Assembly: GCA_965207345.1 (NCBI GenBank)
Contig: OZ242280.1
Coordinates: forward strand, 930,001 to 994,000
Length of the DNA stretch: 64,000 bases
From: G965207345 sp965207345
Lineage (GTDB): Bacteria > Pseudomonadota > Gammaproteobacteria > PS1 > Pseudothioglobaceae
Direction: 5' to 3'
Shown here: piece by piece, positions 26,109 to 34,970 of the stretch
How the letters are laid out: each line of letters opens with the position of its first letter
Position numbering within the stretch: position 1 is the first letter of the stretch
Program-made: the position numbers and the translations under genes
Notes under the pieces: model-generated
Seen by the model: only the letters and a program-made list of their open reading frames with translations
Databases searched by the model: none
What the model was told of the DNA's origin: nothing

Positions 26109-27320
26109 ATGATGATAAATTTTAATATAGAAAGAGAAATGCAAGATTTAGAAAATGATGATAAAGCAATGATTAAATTTCATGTGGAAGATGAAAAAAA
26201 ATCAAAACAACAAGCTATAATCAAAGTGATTGGTTTAGGGGGTGGCGGTGGCAATGCAGTTAAACATATGGCAAAAAAATATAGTGACAGCATTGACTAT
26301 ATTTGTGCTAATACTGACACTCAAGCTTTAGAAAATATTAATGTTGGTGTTAAAATTCGTTTGGGGTTAGAGAAAACAACACAAGGCTTAGGTGCAGGTA
26401 TGCGTCATAGTATTGGTAGAGAAGCTGCACTGGAGAGTGAAGCAGAAATTAGACAATCTATTTCAGGTGCAGATATTTTGTTTATTACTGCTGGTATGGG
26501 TGGTGGCACAGGTACGGGTTCAGCGCCTGTTGTGGCTGATATTGCTAGAAATTTAGATATTTTAACGATTGCTGTTGTTACGAAACCATTTACATATGAA
26601 GGCAAAAAAAGAATACGTATCGCTGAAGAGGGCATTGCACAATTAATTAATCGTGTAGATTCTTTAATCATCTTACCTAATGATAGATTAGTGGATATTT
26701 CATCTACTATGATGGATTTTAAAGAGGCGCTTGCATGCTCAGACGATGTGCTAGCAAATTCAGTGCATTCAGTTACTGAAATTACAACAGAATCAGGTGA
26801 GATTAACATAGACTTTGCTGATATTAAAACAGTGATGTCTATGCCCGGTAAAGCAATGATTGGTTTTGGTACTGCTAAAGGAGATGATCGCGCTACCAAG
26901 GCAATTAACCGAGCACTAAGCAATCCACTCGTTGAGGAGGTTAATCTAGGTCATGCCAAAGGCATGCTTGTTAATGTGATGGGCAATAAAATTGGAATAG
27001 GTGAAATTACCGGTATTAGCAATATTGTTAAAGAATATGCACATGACAATGCGGATATTAAAATTGGCTATGTGGATAATAAAAAAATGGGAGATACTAT
27101 TAAAGTTAGTATCATTGCAACAGGATTAGAGGATTTAGATGATACTTTATGTACTAATTCTTCTGTGCCTTCTTATCGCATAAATACTAATATAAAACCA
27201 AATACTGCAAATGATTTCATTGAGGTTAAAAAAACTATACCTAGTTATTTAGACCAAACGCGTGACATGTTAAAAATTCCCGCTTATTTAAGAAGTATAG
27301 ACAATAATCTTCATGAGTAA
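26109..27320 (+). CDS. ftsZ: Cell division protein FtsZ (displaced within the cluster)
   Basis: This tubulin-like GTPase forms the division ring. I chose ATG 26109 (or 26112) over GTG 26097 because the strong ribosome site GGAGGAG (26099-26105) lies inside the longer version. Motifs are VIGLGGGGGNAV, the GTP signature GGGTGTGSAPVVA, the catalytic T7 loop NIDFAD, and a C-terminal peptide near DMLKIPAYLRS that fits the FtsA/ZipA-binding tail. It lies between rsmH and ftsL, whereas ftsZ is normally at the far end of the cluster after ftsA. The N-terminus has an extra acidic and lysine-rich stretch of about 30 residues. Its end overlaps ftsL by 8 bases. Confidence 0.95.
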   Translation: MMINFNIEREMQDLENDDKAMIKFHVEDEKKSKQQAIIKVIGLGGGGGNAVKHMAKKYSDSIDYICANTDTQALENINVGVKIRLGLEKTTQGLGAGMRHSIGREAALESEAEIRQSISGADILFITAGMGGGTGTGSAPVVADIARNLDILTIAVVTKPFTYEGKKRIRIAEEGIAQLINRVDSLIILPNDRLVDISSTMMDFKEALACSDDVLANSVHSVTEITTESGEINIDFADIKTVMSMPGKAMIGFGTAKGDDRATKAINRALSNPLVEEVNLGHAKGMLVNVMGNKIGIGEITGISNIVKEYAHDNADIKIGYVDNKKMGDTIKVSIIATGLEDLDDTLCTNSSVPSYRINTNIKPNTANDFIEVKKTIPSYLDQTRDMLKIPAYLRSIDNNLHE

Positions 27321-27564
27321 AATTATAAATTTTTTGCTTGTAGGCGTGATTGTTGTTTTATCTATGTATATCGTATTTTATTATCACGAGCAACATATTT
27401 ACTTCAAAAAATTGCAGATTTTATATCAAGATTACGATCGCTTAATCTCTATCAATGAAACCTATTTGAGTCAGTATGGTAAAGAATATAGCTTGCTTGA
27501 GATAGAGAAATACGCCCAGCAACATTTAAAAATGTTTCTGCCAAAACACACGTTAAAGTTATGA
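27313..27564 (+). CDS. ftsL: Cell division protein FtsL
   Basis: This 83-aa bitopic membrane protein has a membrane helix at about residues 5-24 and a short periplasmic coiled-coil region ending in LLEIEKYAQQHLKMFLP, the conserved FtsL pattern. FtsL joins FtsB and FtsQ in activating septal peptidoglycan synthesis by FtsW-FtsI. The sequence is poorly conserved, so the call relies on length, topology and position just before ftsI, which it overlaps by 4 bases. Confidence 0.85.
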   Translation: MSKIINFLLVGVIVVLSMYIVFYYHEQHIYFKKLQILYQDYDRLISINETYLSQYGKEYSLLEIEKYAQQHLKMFLPKHTLKL

Positions 27565-29255
27565 GCATTGTGCACCGCACTTTTAGAAAATTATTTGTTC
27601 AAATTTTACTCGCTTTATTATTATTACTAGTTGCTTATGAGATTACTACACTACACTTTCGCAAGGTAGATAACACGAGTACTTTACGTGAAAAGGGTAT
27701 CAATCAATCGGTTAAATCAGTTTTACTCAGAGGATATCGCGGAAAAATTATTGATAGAAATGGTAAAATTTTAGCACTTACTGTGCCGCTCAGTAATATC
27801 ATCATTGACCCAACATTATTAAACAAACAACTTTATGATAAAGTTGCAAAAAATTTAGGTATTGACGCGCAATTTTTGGCCCAGGCAGCACAGAACAGCC
27901 CAAGTCGTAAATATTTAAGAATTAAAGAAAATCTAGTGCTAAACGACTCCATTTTAGAAAATATTAAAAAATTTAGAAATCAGAAACATCCGATACAAAA
28001 CAAAAATGGCCAGATAAGTGCAAAATTTATTGGTGGAGCAATTTTATTAGAGCCAACCTCTAAACGTTATTATCCTGAAGCAGATGCGACTGCGCCGTTA
28101 CTTGGTTTAATCAATCATCAAAAAAAAGGAGTTGAAGGTTTAGAACGCGTTTATAACCAATTTCTGATGGGTAAAAATGGCGTAAAACTTATGGCATTTG
28201 CAGGTGATAAAGAACCTTATGCTGATATTAAAATTATAACCAAAGCAAAGCAAGGTAAAACGCTCAAACTCACCATTGATGCAAATATTCAATTTTTTGC
28301 TTATTCAGCACTCAAAAACGCAGTTGATAAATACAAAGCAACTTACGGCGCAGCAGTTGTGCTAGCATCCAACGGTGAAATTTTAGCTCTTGCTAATTAT
28401 CCAAGTGCTAATCCTAATAATCGCAAGGAGTATAATGCTAAGCATTATCGTAATCACGCCTTATCAAATAAAATAAGTATAGGTTCAACGGTAAAGCCAT
28501 TTATTGCGCTTTTAGCACTGGATAAAATGCGTATTGAAGCGGAGGAAATGTTTGATGTATCAAAACCAATTGGACGCTATAAGCCTGATAATAAATATGA
28601 ATATTTGTCAACTGAGCAAATTTTAAAAAAATCACATAATCTTGGCATTTTAAATATTGGTGCGCGTCTTAGTAAAGAAGAATTATGGCAAATGTTTTCT
28701 GATTTAGGTTTTGGTAAAACGCTTGGTATTATGCCCAAAGTTGAACATAGCGGCACCTTAAAACCTCACACATTATGGCATGATTTAGATAAACAAGCTA
28801 TTACTTTTGGTTATGGCCCGATGGAGGGGACGCTCGTACAACTAGCACATGCTTATTTAATATTTGCAAATAGCGGTACTATCCTACCGCTCAAACTCGT
28901 TTGGCAAGCTTATACTCCTAGCCAAGCAAAACAAATATTTAGTAAAGGGGCAACCGAGAAAATTGTAAAAATGCTAGATGCTACCGTTAGCAAAGAAGGC
29001 TCTGGCTATGCAGCACAAATTAAAAATTATCATGTAGCAGGTAAAACAGGCACGACGCGTTTATTAAATGAAGATGGCACAGGTTATGATAAAAATCGTC
29101 ATGGCACTTTTTTTGTTGGTTTCGTCCCTGCCTATAATCCCAAATATATTATGGCAATTTATATAAATGAACCTAAAGGCAAATATGTTGAAGGTTCAAA
29201 TGTTGCCGCTCCTGTTTTTAAAGAGGCGATGAATAATATTTTAAAGTTTAAATAA
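27561..29255 (+). CDS. ftsI: Peptidoglycan transpeptidase FtsI (PBP3)
   Basis: This 564-aa penicillin-binding protein cross-links septal peptidoglycan. A membrane anchor spans about residues 12-27. A pedestal domain (RGKIIDRNGKILA) follows, then the transpeptidase with STVK (active-site serine), SHN and KTGT motifs. It ends the cluster here: no murE, murF, mraY, murD, ftsW, murG or ftsQA follows, so the division cluster has been broken up. Confidence 0.95.
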   Translation: MSIVHRTFRKLFVQILLALLLLLVAYEITTLHFRKVDNTSTLREKGINQSVKSVLLRGYRGKIIDRNGKILALTVPLSNIIIDPTLLNKQLYDKVAKNLGIDAQFLAQAAQNSPSRKYLRIKENLVLNDSILENIKKFRNQKHPIQNKNGQISAKFIGGAILLEPTSKRYYPEADATAPLLGLINHQKKGVEGLERVYNQFLMGKNGVKLMAFAGDKEPYADIKIITKAKQGKTLKLTIDANIQFFAYSALKNAVDKYKATYGAAVVLASNGEILALANYPSANPNNRKEYNAKHYRNHALSNKISIGSTVKPFIALLALDKMRIEAEEMFDVSKPIGRYKPDNKYEYLSTEQILKKSHNLGILNIGARLSKEELWQMFSDLGFGKTLGIMPKVEHSGTLKPHTLWHDLDKQAITFGYGPMEGTLVQLAHAYLIFANSGTILPLKLVWQAYTPSQAKQIFSKGATEKIVKMLDATVSKEGSGYAAQIKNYHVAGKTGTTRLLNEDGTGYDKNRHGTFFVGFVPAYNPKYIMAIYINEPKGKYVEGSNVAAPVFKEAMNNILKFK

Positions 29256-29443
29256 ATTTCTCTGCATAAATGATTTATAAAGATTTGTTAATTTCAATAT
29301 ATTTTATGATTGAACATATTCTTGTAAAATAATGTCTTGTAATCTTGTTTTGATACTTTTTAGTTTCCTTCATTTTTCTAAAAAATACTAGAAAAAATGA
29401 ATAAATATTTATTTTTACCAACCAGTTTATTTTTTTGCTTGAT

Positions 29444-30355
29444 ATGCATTATCAGTTTCTGCGTCCTAAATTTTATTTTACTTGGCTAGCGTTATTTTTT
29501 ATGTGGTGTTTAAGTTATATTAATGTTAGCGGGCAAACGCTCGTTGCACATTTGCTTGGCAAAATATTATATCTATTTTGGCATAAGCGCCGTCGCACAG
29601 CCAATATTAATGTGGCACTTTGTTTTCCAGATAAAACTAAAATTAAGCAGTCAAAATTAGTAAAAAGCAGTTTTACCTCGCTAGCAATGGGAATAATTGC
29701 AACTGCAAATAGTTTTTATATGTCCAGTAAACGTTTTGAAAAACGCTATGTTGTGCGCGGTAATAAACATTTACAAGCAGCACTTAAAATTAATCAGCCT
29801 ATTATTTTTTTAACAGGACATTTCACAGCTCTTATGTGTGGTGCACGCGCATTATCTGAGCAGCAGCACATGGTTGGAAAAAAAATAGCAGGTATTTATC
29901 GTCCACAAAATAATGCACTTTTTAATGATGCAATGAACTATCATTTTACCAGACATGGTGTTAAAACTATTGTGGCTAAAAATGTTAAATCAGTGATTAA
30001 AATGCTTAAATCTGGGTTATCTATTTGGTATGCGCCTGATCAAGATTTAGGCACAAAAAATAGCGTATTTGTACCATTTTTTGGCATTAAAACCGCAATG
30101 ATCAGTACGACCAGCAAACTCAGTAAAATCACAAAAGCTACAGTATTGCCTATGGCATTTTTTTGGCAGGATAATACTTATGTTTTAGAATTTTCAAAAC
30201 ATCTCTCGCATTATCCTTCAGGTGATATAACGAAAGATACCAAACGCACGAGCGCATTATTAGAAGCAAAAATACGCCAAATACCTAGTCAGTATTTATG
30301 GATACACAAACGTTTTAAAACGCGTCCAGAAGGAGAGAGTTCACCGTATAAATAG
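29444..30355 (+). CDS. LpxL-type lipid A acyltransferase, catalytic acid missing
   Basis: This 303-aa inner-membrane protein matches the LpxL/LpxM lauroyl/myristoyl acyltransferase family along its length, with IYRPQNN, WYAPDQD, VFVPFFGI and WIHKRFKTRPEG all conserved. It starts at ATG 29444, giving the typical HYQFLRPKF lead; a TTG at 29435 also reads. The HX4(D/E) catalytic motif reads HFTALM (His126, Met131), where E. coli LpxL has HFLTLE. The codon is ATG, with no sign of a frameshift. It could be inactive, or use another acid. The gene stands alone between ftsI and a pseudogene. Confidence 0.85.
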   Translation: MHYQFLRPKFYFTWLALFFMWCLSYINVSGQTLVAHLLGKILYLFWHKRRRTANINVALCFPDKTKIKQSKLVKSSFTSLAMGIIATANSFYMSSKRFEKRYVVRGNKHLQAALKINQPIIFLTGHFTALMCGARALSEQQHMVGKKIAGIYRPQNNALFNDAMNYHFTRHGVKTIVAKNVKSVIKMLKSGLSIWYAPDQDLGTKNSVFVPFFGIKTAMISTTSKLSKITKATVLPMAFFWQDNTYVLEFSKHLSHYPSGDITKDTKRTSALLEAKIRQIPSQYLWIHKRFKTRPEGESSPYK

Positions 30356-30480
30356 CCTAGAGAGTTTCTTATTTTGTATAATAATTTGTCTAAAAAATTA
30401 AATTTTTCTGCTAAACTATGATTTTGGGTGGCGCTTGACTCGTCCTGTTAGTATATAAATAGAAACATAGAGGAATATAT

Positions 30481-31233
30481 TTGAGTAATCAAACTAAATA
30501 TGGAAGTTGCAAATTTTTGTGCCCTTATTGCCATGTTATCTCTCAGCAAACATAGTTTAGTAGCTATCAGCTAGGCAAAAATGTATTGAACATATACCAG
30601 CAAATCTATTTGAATTATCAAGTCAATATCAATAGTTATCAGCAAGAAATTATCGCAAACTTTCTAAATAAGACAAAGTCAAACTTTCTGATTATATTAA
30701 TCCATCTATTTTGTCTAATTGGTCAATTGTAGCATGCCAATCTTGTAATGATTTCTCGGTATGGGTAGATACAAAGTTAGTCTCCCCTCGCAATTCCCTA
30801 ATTAGTCCACTAAATGATAACTTAATTGACGATATAAAGTCTTTTTACAATAAAGCAGCCCTTATTTTTGTTAATTCTCCAAAGGGTGCAACAGTGTTGT
30901 TAAGACTTGCACTCCAGAAATTATTTGTACAAGTTGGTAAGGAGGGAGAGGATATAAATAATGATGTTAAAGAACTGGTTGCGAAAGGATTAAGCCCAAA
31001 TATTCAAAAAAGCCCTTGATTTAATGCGAGTTGTAGGCAATAGCATAGTTCATCATGGTTAAATAAACTTAGATGATAACATCGATGTTGCATTAAAGCT
31101 TTTTGAGATACTAAACATAATTGCATACGAGTTAATGACGAAAGAAAAAGAAATAGATGCTCTTTACAGTGATATTATTCCAAGAGAAACAAAAGAGTAT
31201 ATAAATAAAAGAGATGGAAGAGATAGTGACTAG
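30481..31233 (+). pseudogene. Broken DUF4145-domain gene
   Basis: Three pieces in different frames read as a DUF4145 protein. The N-terminal piece at 30481 (GSCKFLCPYCHVISQQ) ends in a TAG. The middle piece at 30711-31019 has CQSCNDFSVWV, then SPKGATVLLRLALQKLF. The C-terminal piece from 31018 (VVGNSIVHHG) is broken by a TAA at 31060-31062 and ends at 31233. The paired CPYC and CQSC cysteines and the S-P-x-A-A-type helix are typical of the domain, which often appears in restriction or defence gene neighbourhoods. No partner genes remain here. Confidence 0.7.
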
Positions 31234-31479
31234 TAAGTCACATAACAATTACATGCACTTAGACAGCAAAAAGCGTCGCTATTTCTTGCTCTATTTTTAC
31301 TACCTGCAGGTGCGATTTTGTGCTGTGCTACTAAATTTTTGTGTTAATTAGAAGTAAAAAATTCACTAAAATCATGCTTGAGGCGTAAAAGATATTATCG
31401 GTATGAGTGAAATTGCAACTTGTTTACATTAGATAAGTAAACCTTAATAAATGGCATGTAATAATGTTAAAGATAAGAA
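31234..31479. other. Intergenic region upstream of dnaG
   Basis: No gene is seen here. A perfect inverted repeat GTTTAC-N9-GTAAAC lies at 31422-31442, some 40 bases before the dnaG start, and could be a protein-binding site or a small hairpin. The region also has a weak hairpin near 31263-31289 followed by a short T-run. Confidence 0.4.
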
Positions 31480-33339
31480 ATGCCCCTAATCAGCAATAGT
31501 TTTATTGGGGATTTACAAGCTAAAGTTAATATCGTTGAGATTATTAACAGCCGTGTTTTATTAAAAAAAGCAGGACGTAATCATAGAGCATGTTGTCCAT
31601 TTCACGAAGAAAAAACACCTTCTTTTACTGTAAATGAAGAAAAACAGATGTATCATTGTTTTGGTTGTTCTGCTAAGGGCAACGTGTTTGAATTTATCAA
31701 ACAGTATGAACACCTAGATTTTTTTGAGGCAGTGGTATTACTTGCAAAGGAGATGGGGGTGGATGTTGTTTATGAGCATAATCATCAAAAGCAAAATATA
31801 CATACAAAAAATACGTATTATAAAAATATTATGATAAAACTTTGTCATTATTATCAGCAAGAATTACAGACTCACCCACTTAAGAAAAAGGTTATTAATT
31901 ATATAAAATCACGCGGTGTTAGTGGTGCAATTGCTAAACGTTTTGGGCTTGGTTTTGCACCATTTAATAAAGCACTACAAAATACTTTTAAAGATGATAT
32001 AGAATCTTTAGTTACTTTAGGTGTGCTTGGTGAAACAGAAGTAAAAAGTGATTATTATATGCGTTTTAAAAATAGATTAATGTTTCCTATTCATAGCGAT
32101 AGAGGCGAGGTGATTGGTTTTGGGGGCCGTGCTCTTTTGGAAAAAAATACACCCAAATATTTAAATTCGCCAGAAACCCCTATTTTTACTAAGGGCGTTG
32201 AGTTATATGGACTGTATCACTGTCGCAAATATACACGTAGTATTGATTTTATAGTGGTGGTTGAAGGGTATATGGATGTGGTTAGTTTGCACGAACATGG
32301 CATCACTAACGTGGTGGCAACGCTTGGCACAGCAACTTCAACGACACATATTGAAAAACTTGTGCGCGTGAGTAAAAATATTATTTTTTCTTTTGACGGC
32401 GACGCGGCAGGGAAAAAAGCAGCTTGGCGTGCTTTAGAGGAAGCATTACCTGTTATAAAGTCAGGTGTGTATATTAAATTTTTATTTTTGCCAAAAAATG
32501 AGGATCCAGACACCTTTGTGCGCAAAAGAGGCAAGGAGGCGTTTTTAACAAAATTAGCAGATGCTATGGCGTTATCTAAATATTTACTGAGCCATTTACA
32601 AGCACAAGTTGATTTTAATAGCATTGAAGGTAAAACTGCATTTTTAGAAAACGCATTTGCACACATTTCAAAAATTTGTTATCCACTTTATCAAGAGGAA
32701 TTATTACTCAAACTTTCTGAGATATCCTCGCGTGATATTGCACAAATTAAAATGCTTTTTCAAGCAAAAAATAAGGAAATGCAACAAGTAGCACAAACAC
32801 GTAAAAAGTTGCGCATAACGGATAAAGCAACGCACATATCAAACCAAAAAAAAATTAGTCAGCCCGAAAACAAGCAAAAAAATATTTTATTCCCTACAAT
32901 GGCAGATGCAATTTCCCTAGTTCTCCATTATCCAAATATTGCCCATGCACTATCAGAGAGTGAGTTAGCAGAAATTAAGTACTTTAATAATGGCTATATT
33001 TTGTCTAAAATTATTGACTATATTAGAAAAAATGCCAGCCTTGAGAAAACACAAAATTTAAAGATGGAAGCCTTAATTGCACCATTTAGAAGTAATACTA
33101 TTTTTTCTATATTAGAAAATCTAACAGAGCAAACACCCGTAATTAATAATGAAAAAGAGGGTGAAGTGGCTTTTTTTGAGCGTATTGAAACTTTAGCCAA
33201 AAATCATCTTGAGTCAAAAATTAATAAACTAAAGCAAAAAAATAAAAAAACACCTGATGAAGAAAAATATTTATTACATCTCAGTAAAAGCTTACAGCTA
33301 CGTCGCATTAAAAACCTAGAACAGAAGAAAAATTTATAA
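31480..33339 (+). CDS. dnaG: DNA primase
   Basis: This 619-aa enzyme makes RNA primers for replication. The N-terminal zinc site is CPFH then CFGC (Cys39, His42, Cys60, Cys63). The TOPRIM core has VVVEGYMDV and FSFDGDAAGKKAA. A divergent helicase-binding C-terminal region follows, rich in lysine. It is followed by rpsO, not by rpoD as in the classic rpsU-dnaG-rpoD operon, so that operon has been broken here. Confidence 0.96.
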   Translation: MPLISNSFIGDLQAKVNIVEIINSRVLLKKAGRNHRACCPFHEEKTPSFTVNEEKQMYHCFGCSAKGNVFEFIKQYEHLDFFEAVVLLAKEMGVDVVYEHNHQKQNIHTKNTYYKNIMIKLCHYYQQELQTHPLKKKVINYIKSRGVSGAIAKRFGLGFAPFNKALQNTFKDDIESLVTLGVLGETEVKSDYYMRFKNRLMFPIHSDRGEVIGFGGRALLEKNTPKYLNSPETPIFTKGVELYGLYHCRKYTRSIDFIVVVEGYMDVVSLHEHGITNVVATLGTATSTTHIEKLVRVSKNIIFSFDGDAAGKKAAWRALEEALPVIKSGVYIKFLFLPKNEDPDTFVRKRGKEAFLTKLADAMALSKYLLSHLQAQVDFNSIEGKTAFLENAFAHISKICYPLYQEELLLKLSEISSRDIAQIKMLFQAKNKEMQQVAQTRKKLRITDKATHISNQKKISQPENKQKNILFPTMADAISLVLHYPNIAHALSESELAEIKYFNNGYILSKIIDYIRKNASLEKTQNLKMEALIAPFRSNTIFSILENLTEQTPVINNEKEGEVAFFERIETLAKNHLESKINKLKQKNKKTPDEEKYLLHLSKSLQLRRIKNLEQKKNL

Positions 33340-33497
33340 AAACTGCGCGTATTAATTTTTTTAGTTTCATCAAAATAGCGTATAATTCCTATTTTTATTG
33401 AGTTAAGCAAGTGTAGTTTATGGTATAAAAATTAAAAATACTTGTTGAAAATTAAGATTGTTTAGAGATAGAAAATTATTAGAAGATTTAAAAGCCA

Positions 33498-33767
33498 ATG
33501 TCTTTACTTACGCATACCAAAGCAAAAATTATCAACGAATTTAAAACCACAGGTAATGATACAGGTTCTACTGATGTGCAGGTTGCATTACTTACTCGGC
33601 GTATAGGGGATTTAGCCGAGCATTTTAAACTACATAAAAAAGATCATCACTCAAGGCGTGGCTTGCTTAGAATGGTTAGTCGGCGCAAAAAATTATTGGC
33701 TCATCTAAAACAAAAAGACGCAAGTCGTTATACAAATCTCATCGCACGCTTAGGACTTAGAAAATAG
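33498..33767 (+). CDS. rpsO: 30S ribosomal protein S15
   Basis: This 89-aa primary 16S rRNA-binding protein has the family pattern: DTGSTDVQVALLTRRIGDL, HKKDHHSRRGLLRMV and RRKKLLAHL. The length is exactly typical. S15 commonly controls its own mRNA by binding the leader; the 158 bases upstream have room for this, but I do not see a clear structure. No pnp gene follows. Confidence 0.98.
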   Translation: MSLLTHTKAKIINEFKTTGNDTGSTDVQVALLTRRIGDLAEHFKLHKKDHHSRRGLLRMVSRRKKLLAHLKQKDASRYTNLIARLGLRK

Positions 33768-33878
33768 TATTCAACCCAGAGCGAGATTAATAGTCTTTAG
33801 TGTGTTGTTTGTTATAATTATCTGCTGTGTTATATTTTCTTTTTTTATCTTTGTTGTGCTTAAATTTTAATCTAGTTT

Positions 33879-34970
33879 GTGGAACTTGCACTTGTTTATC
33901 AAAAAATTAGCGATTTAAGAAATCGTAGCGCTTTACTCAGATCTTATTTAGCCATTGATGCAAAATGTGATATGTTAGAAGAAGTAACGCGTGCGTTAGA
34001 AAATCCAAATATTTGGTCTAAGCCGAAACGTGCACAAGCTCTTAGTCAGCAAAAATCGCAGTTAGCAGCATTTATCAAAACTTTTAAGTATGTTACGGAC
34101 ACACTTGCTGATAGCGAAGAACTTTTGATGCTTGCAGAATCAGAAAGTGACGAAGCAACTATATCAGTACTCATCAGTGAACTAGAAGTTATTAAAGAGA
34201 AGGTTGAAAAGTTAGAGTTTGAAAAAATGTTTGATGGTAAACTTGATAACCACCATGCTTATTTAGGCATTCAGTCAGGATCAGGTGGCACAGAAGCACA
34301 AGATTGGGCAGAGATGTTACTTAGAATGTATTTAAGATGGTCAGAAAGACATCGATTTAGAACCACTCTAACCGAAGTTTCTCCGGGTGAAGTTGCTGGT
34401 ATTAAATCTGCAACCATTCATATTAAAGGAAGTTATGCTTTTGGCTGGTTACGTTCAGAGACAGGTGTGCATCGTTTGGTAAGAAAATCACCATTTAATG
34501 CAAATAGTAAACGTCATACTTCATTTGCATCAGTTTTTGTTTCTCCAGAAATTGACGATGATATTAGTATAGATATTAATCCTCAAGATTTAAGAATTGA
34601 CACTTATCGTGCAAGCGGTGCTGGTGGTCAGCATGTGAATAAAACAGAATCAGCGGTGCGTGTTACGCATCTTTTAACAAATGTTGTTGTTCAATGTCAA
34701 GACGGCCGCTCGCAACACAATAATAAAGAACAAGCAATGCGTCAGCTACGTTCTAAGCTTTACGAATTAGAAATGCAAAAGCGAAATCGTGAACAAAAGA
34801 ATCTAGAAGAGAGCAAAGCAGATATTGGCTGGGGACAACAAATTCGTTCTTATGTGCTTGATCAGTCACGTATTAAAGATTTGCGCACAGGTTTTGAAGT
34901 AAATAATACACAGGCTGTATTAGATGGAGATTTAGATAATTTTATTACAGCAAGTTTAAAAGCAGAATAA
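33879..34970 (+). CDS. prfB: Peptide chain release factor 2, without programmed frameshift
   Basis: This 363-aa protein ends translation at UGA and UAA. The SPF recognition tripeptide (KSPFNANSKRHTS) marks it as RF2, and GGQ (SGAGGQHVNK) is the peptide-release loop. In most bacteria prfB has an in-frame UGA near codon 26 and needs a +1 frameshift. Here the matching stretch reads LRSYLAIDAK with no stop or slippery CUU-UGA, so the gene is translated directly. It starts at GTG 33879 and abuts gor. Confidence 0.96.
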   Translation: MELALVYQKISDLRNRSALLRSYLAIDAKCDMLEEVTRALENPNIWSKPKRAQALSQQKSQLAAFIKTFKYVTDTLADSEELLMLAESESDEATISVLISELEVIKEKVEKLEFEKMFDGKLDNHHAYLGIQSGSGGTEAQDWAEMLLRMYLRWSERHRFRTTLTEVSPGEVAGIKSATIHIKGSYAFGWLRSETGVHRLVRKSPFNANSKRHTSFASVFVSPEIDDDISIDINPQDLRIDTYRASGAGGQHVNKTESAVRVTHLLTNVVVQCQDGRSQHNNKEQAMRQLRSKLYELEMQKRNREQKNLEESKADIGWGQQIRSYVLDQSRIKDLRTGFEVNNTQAVLDGDLDNFITASLKAE

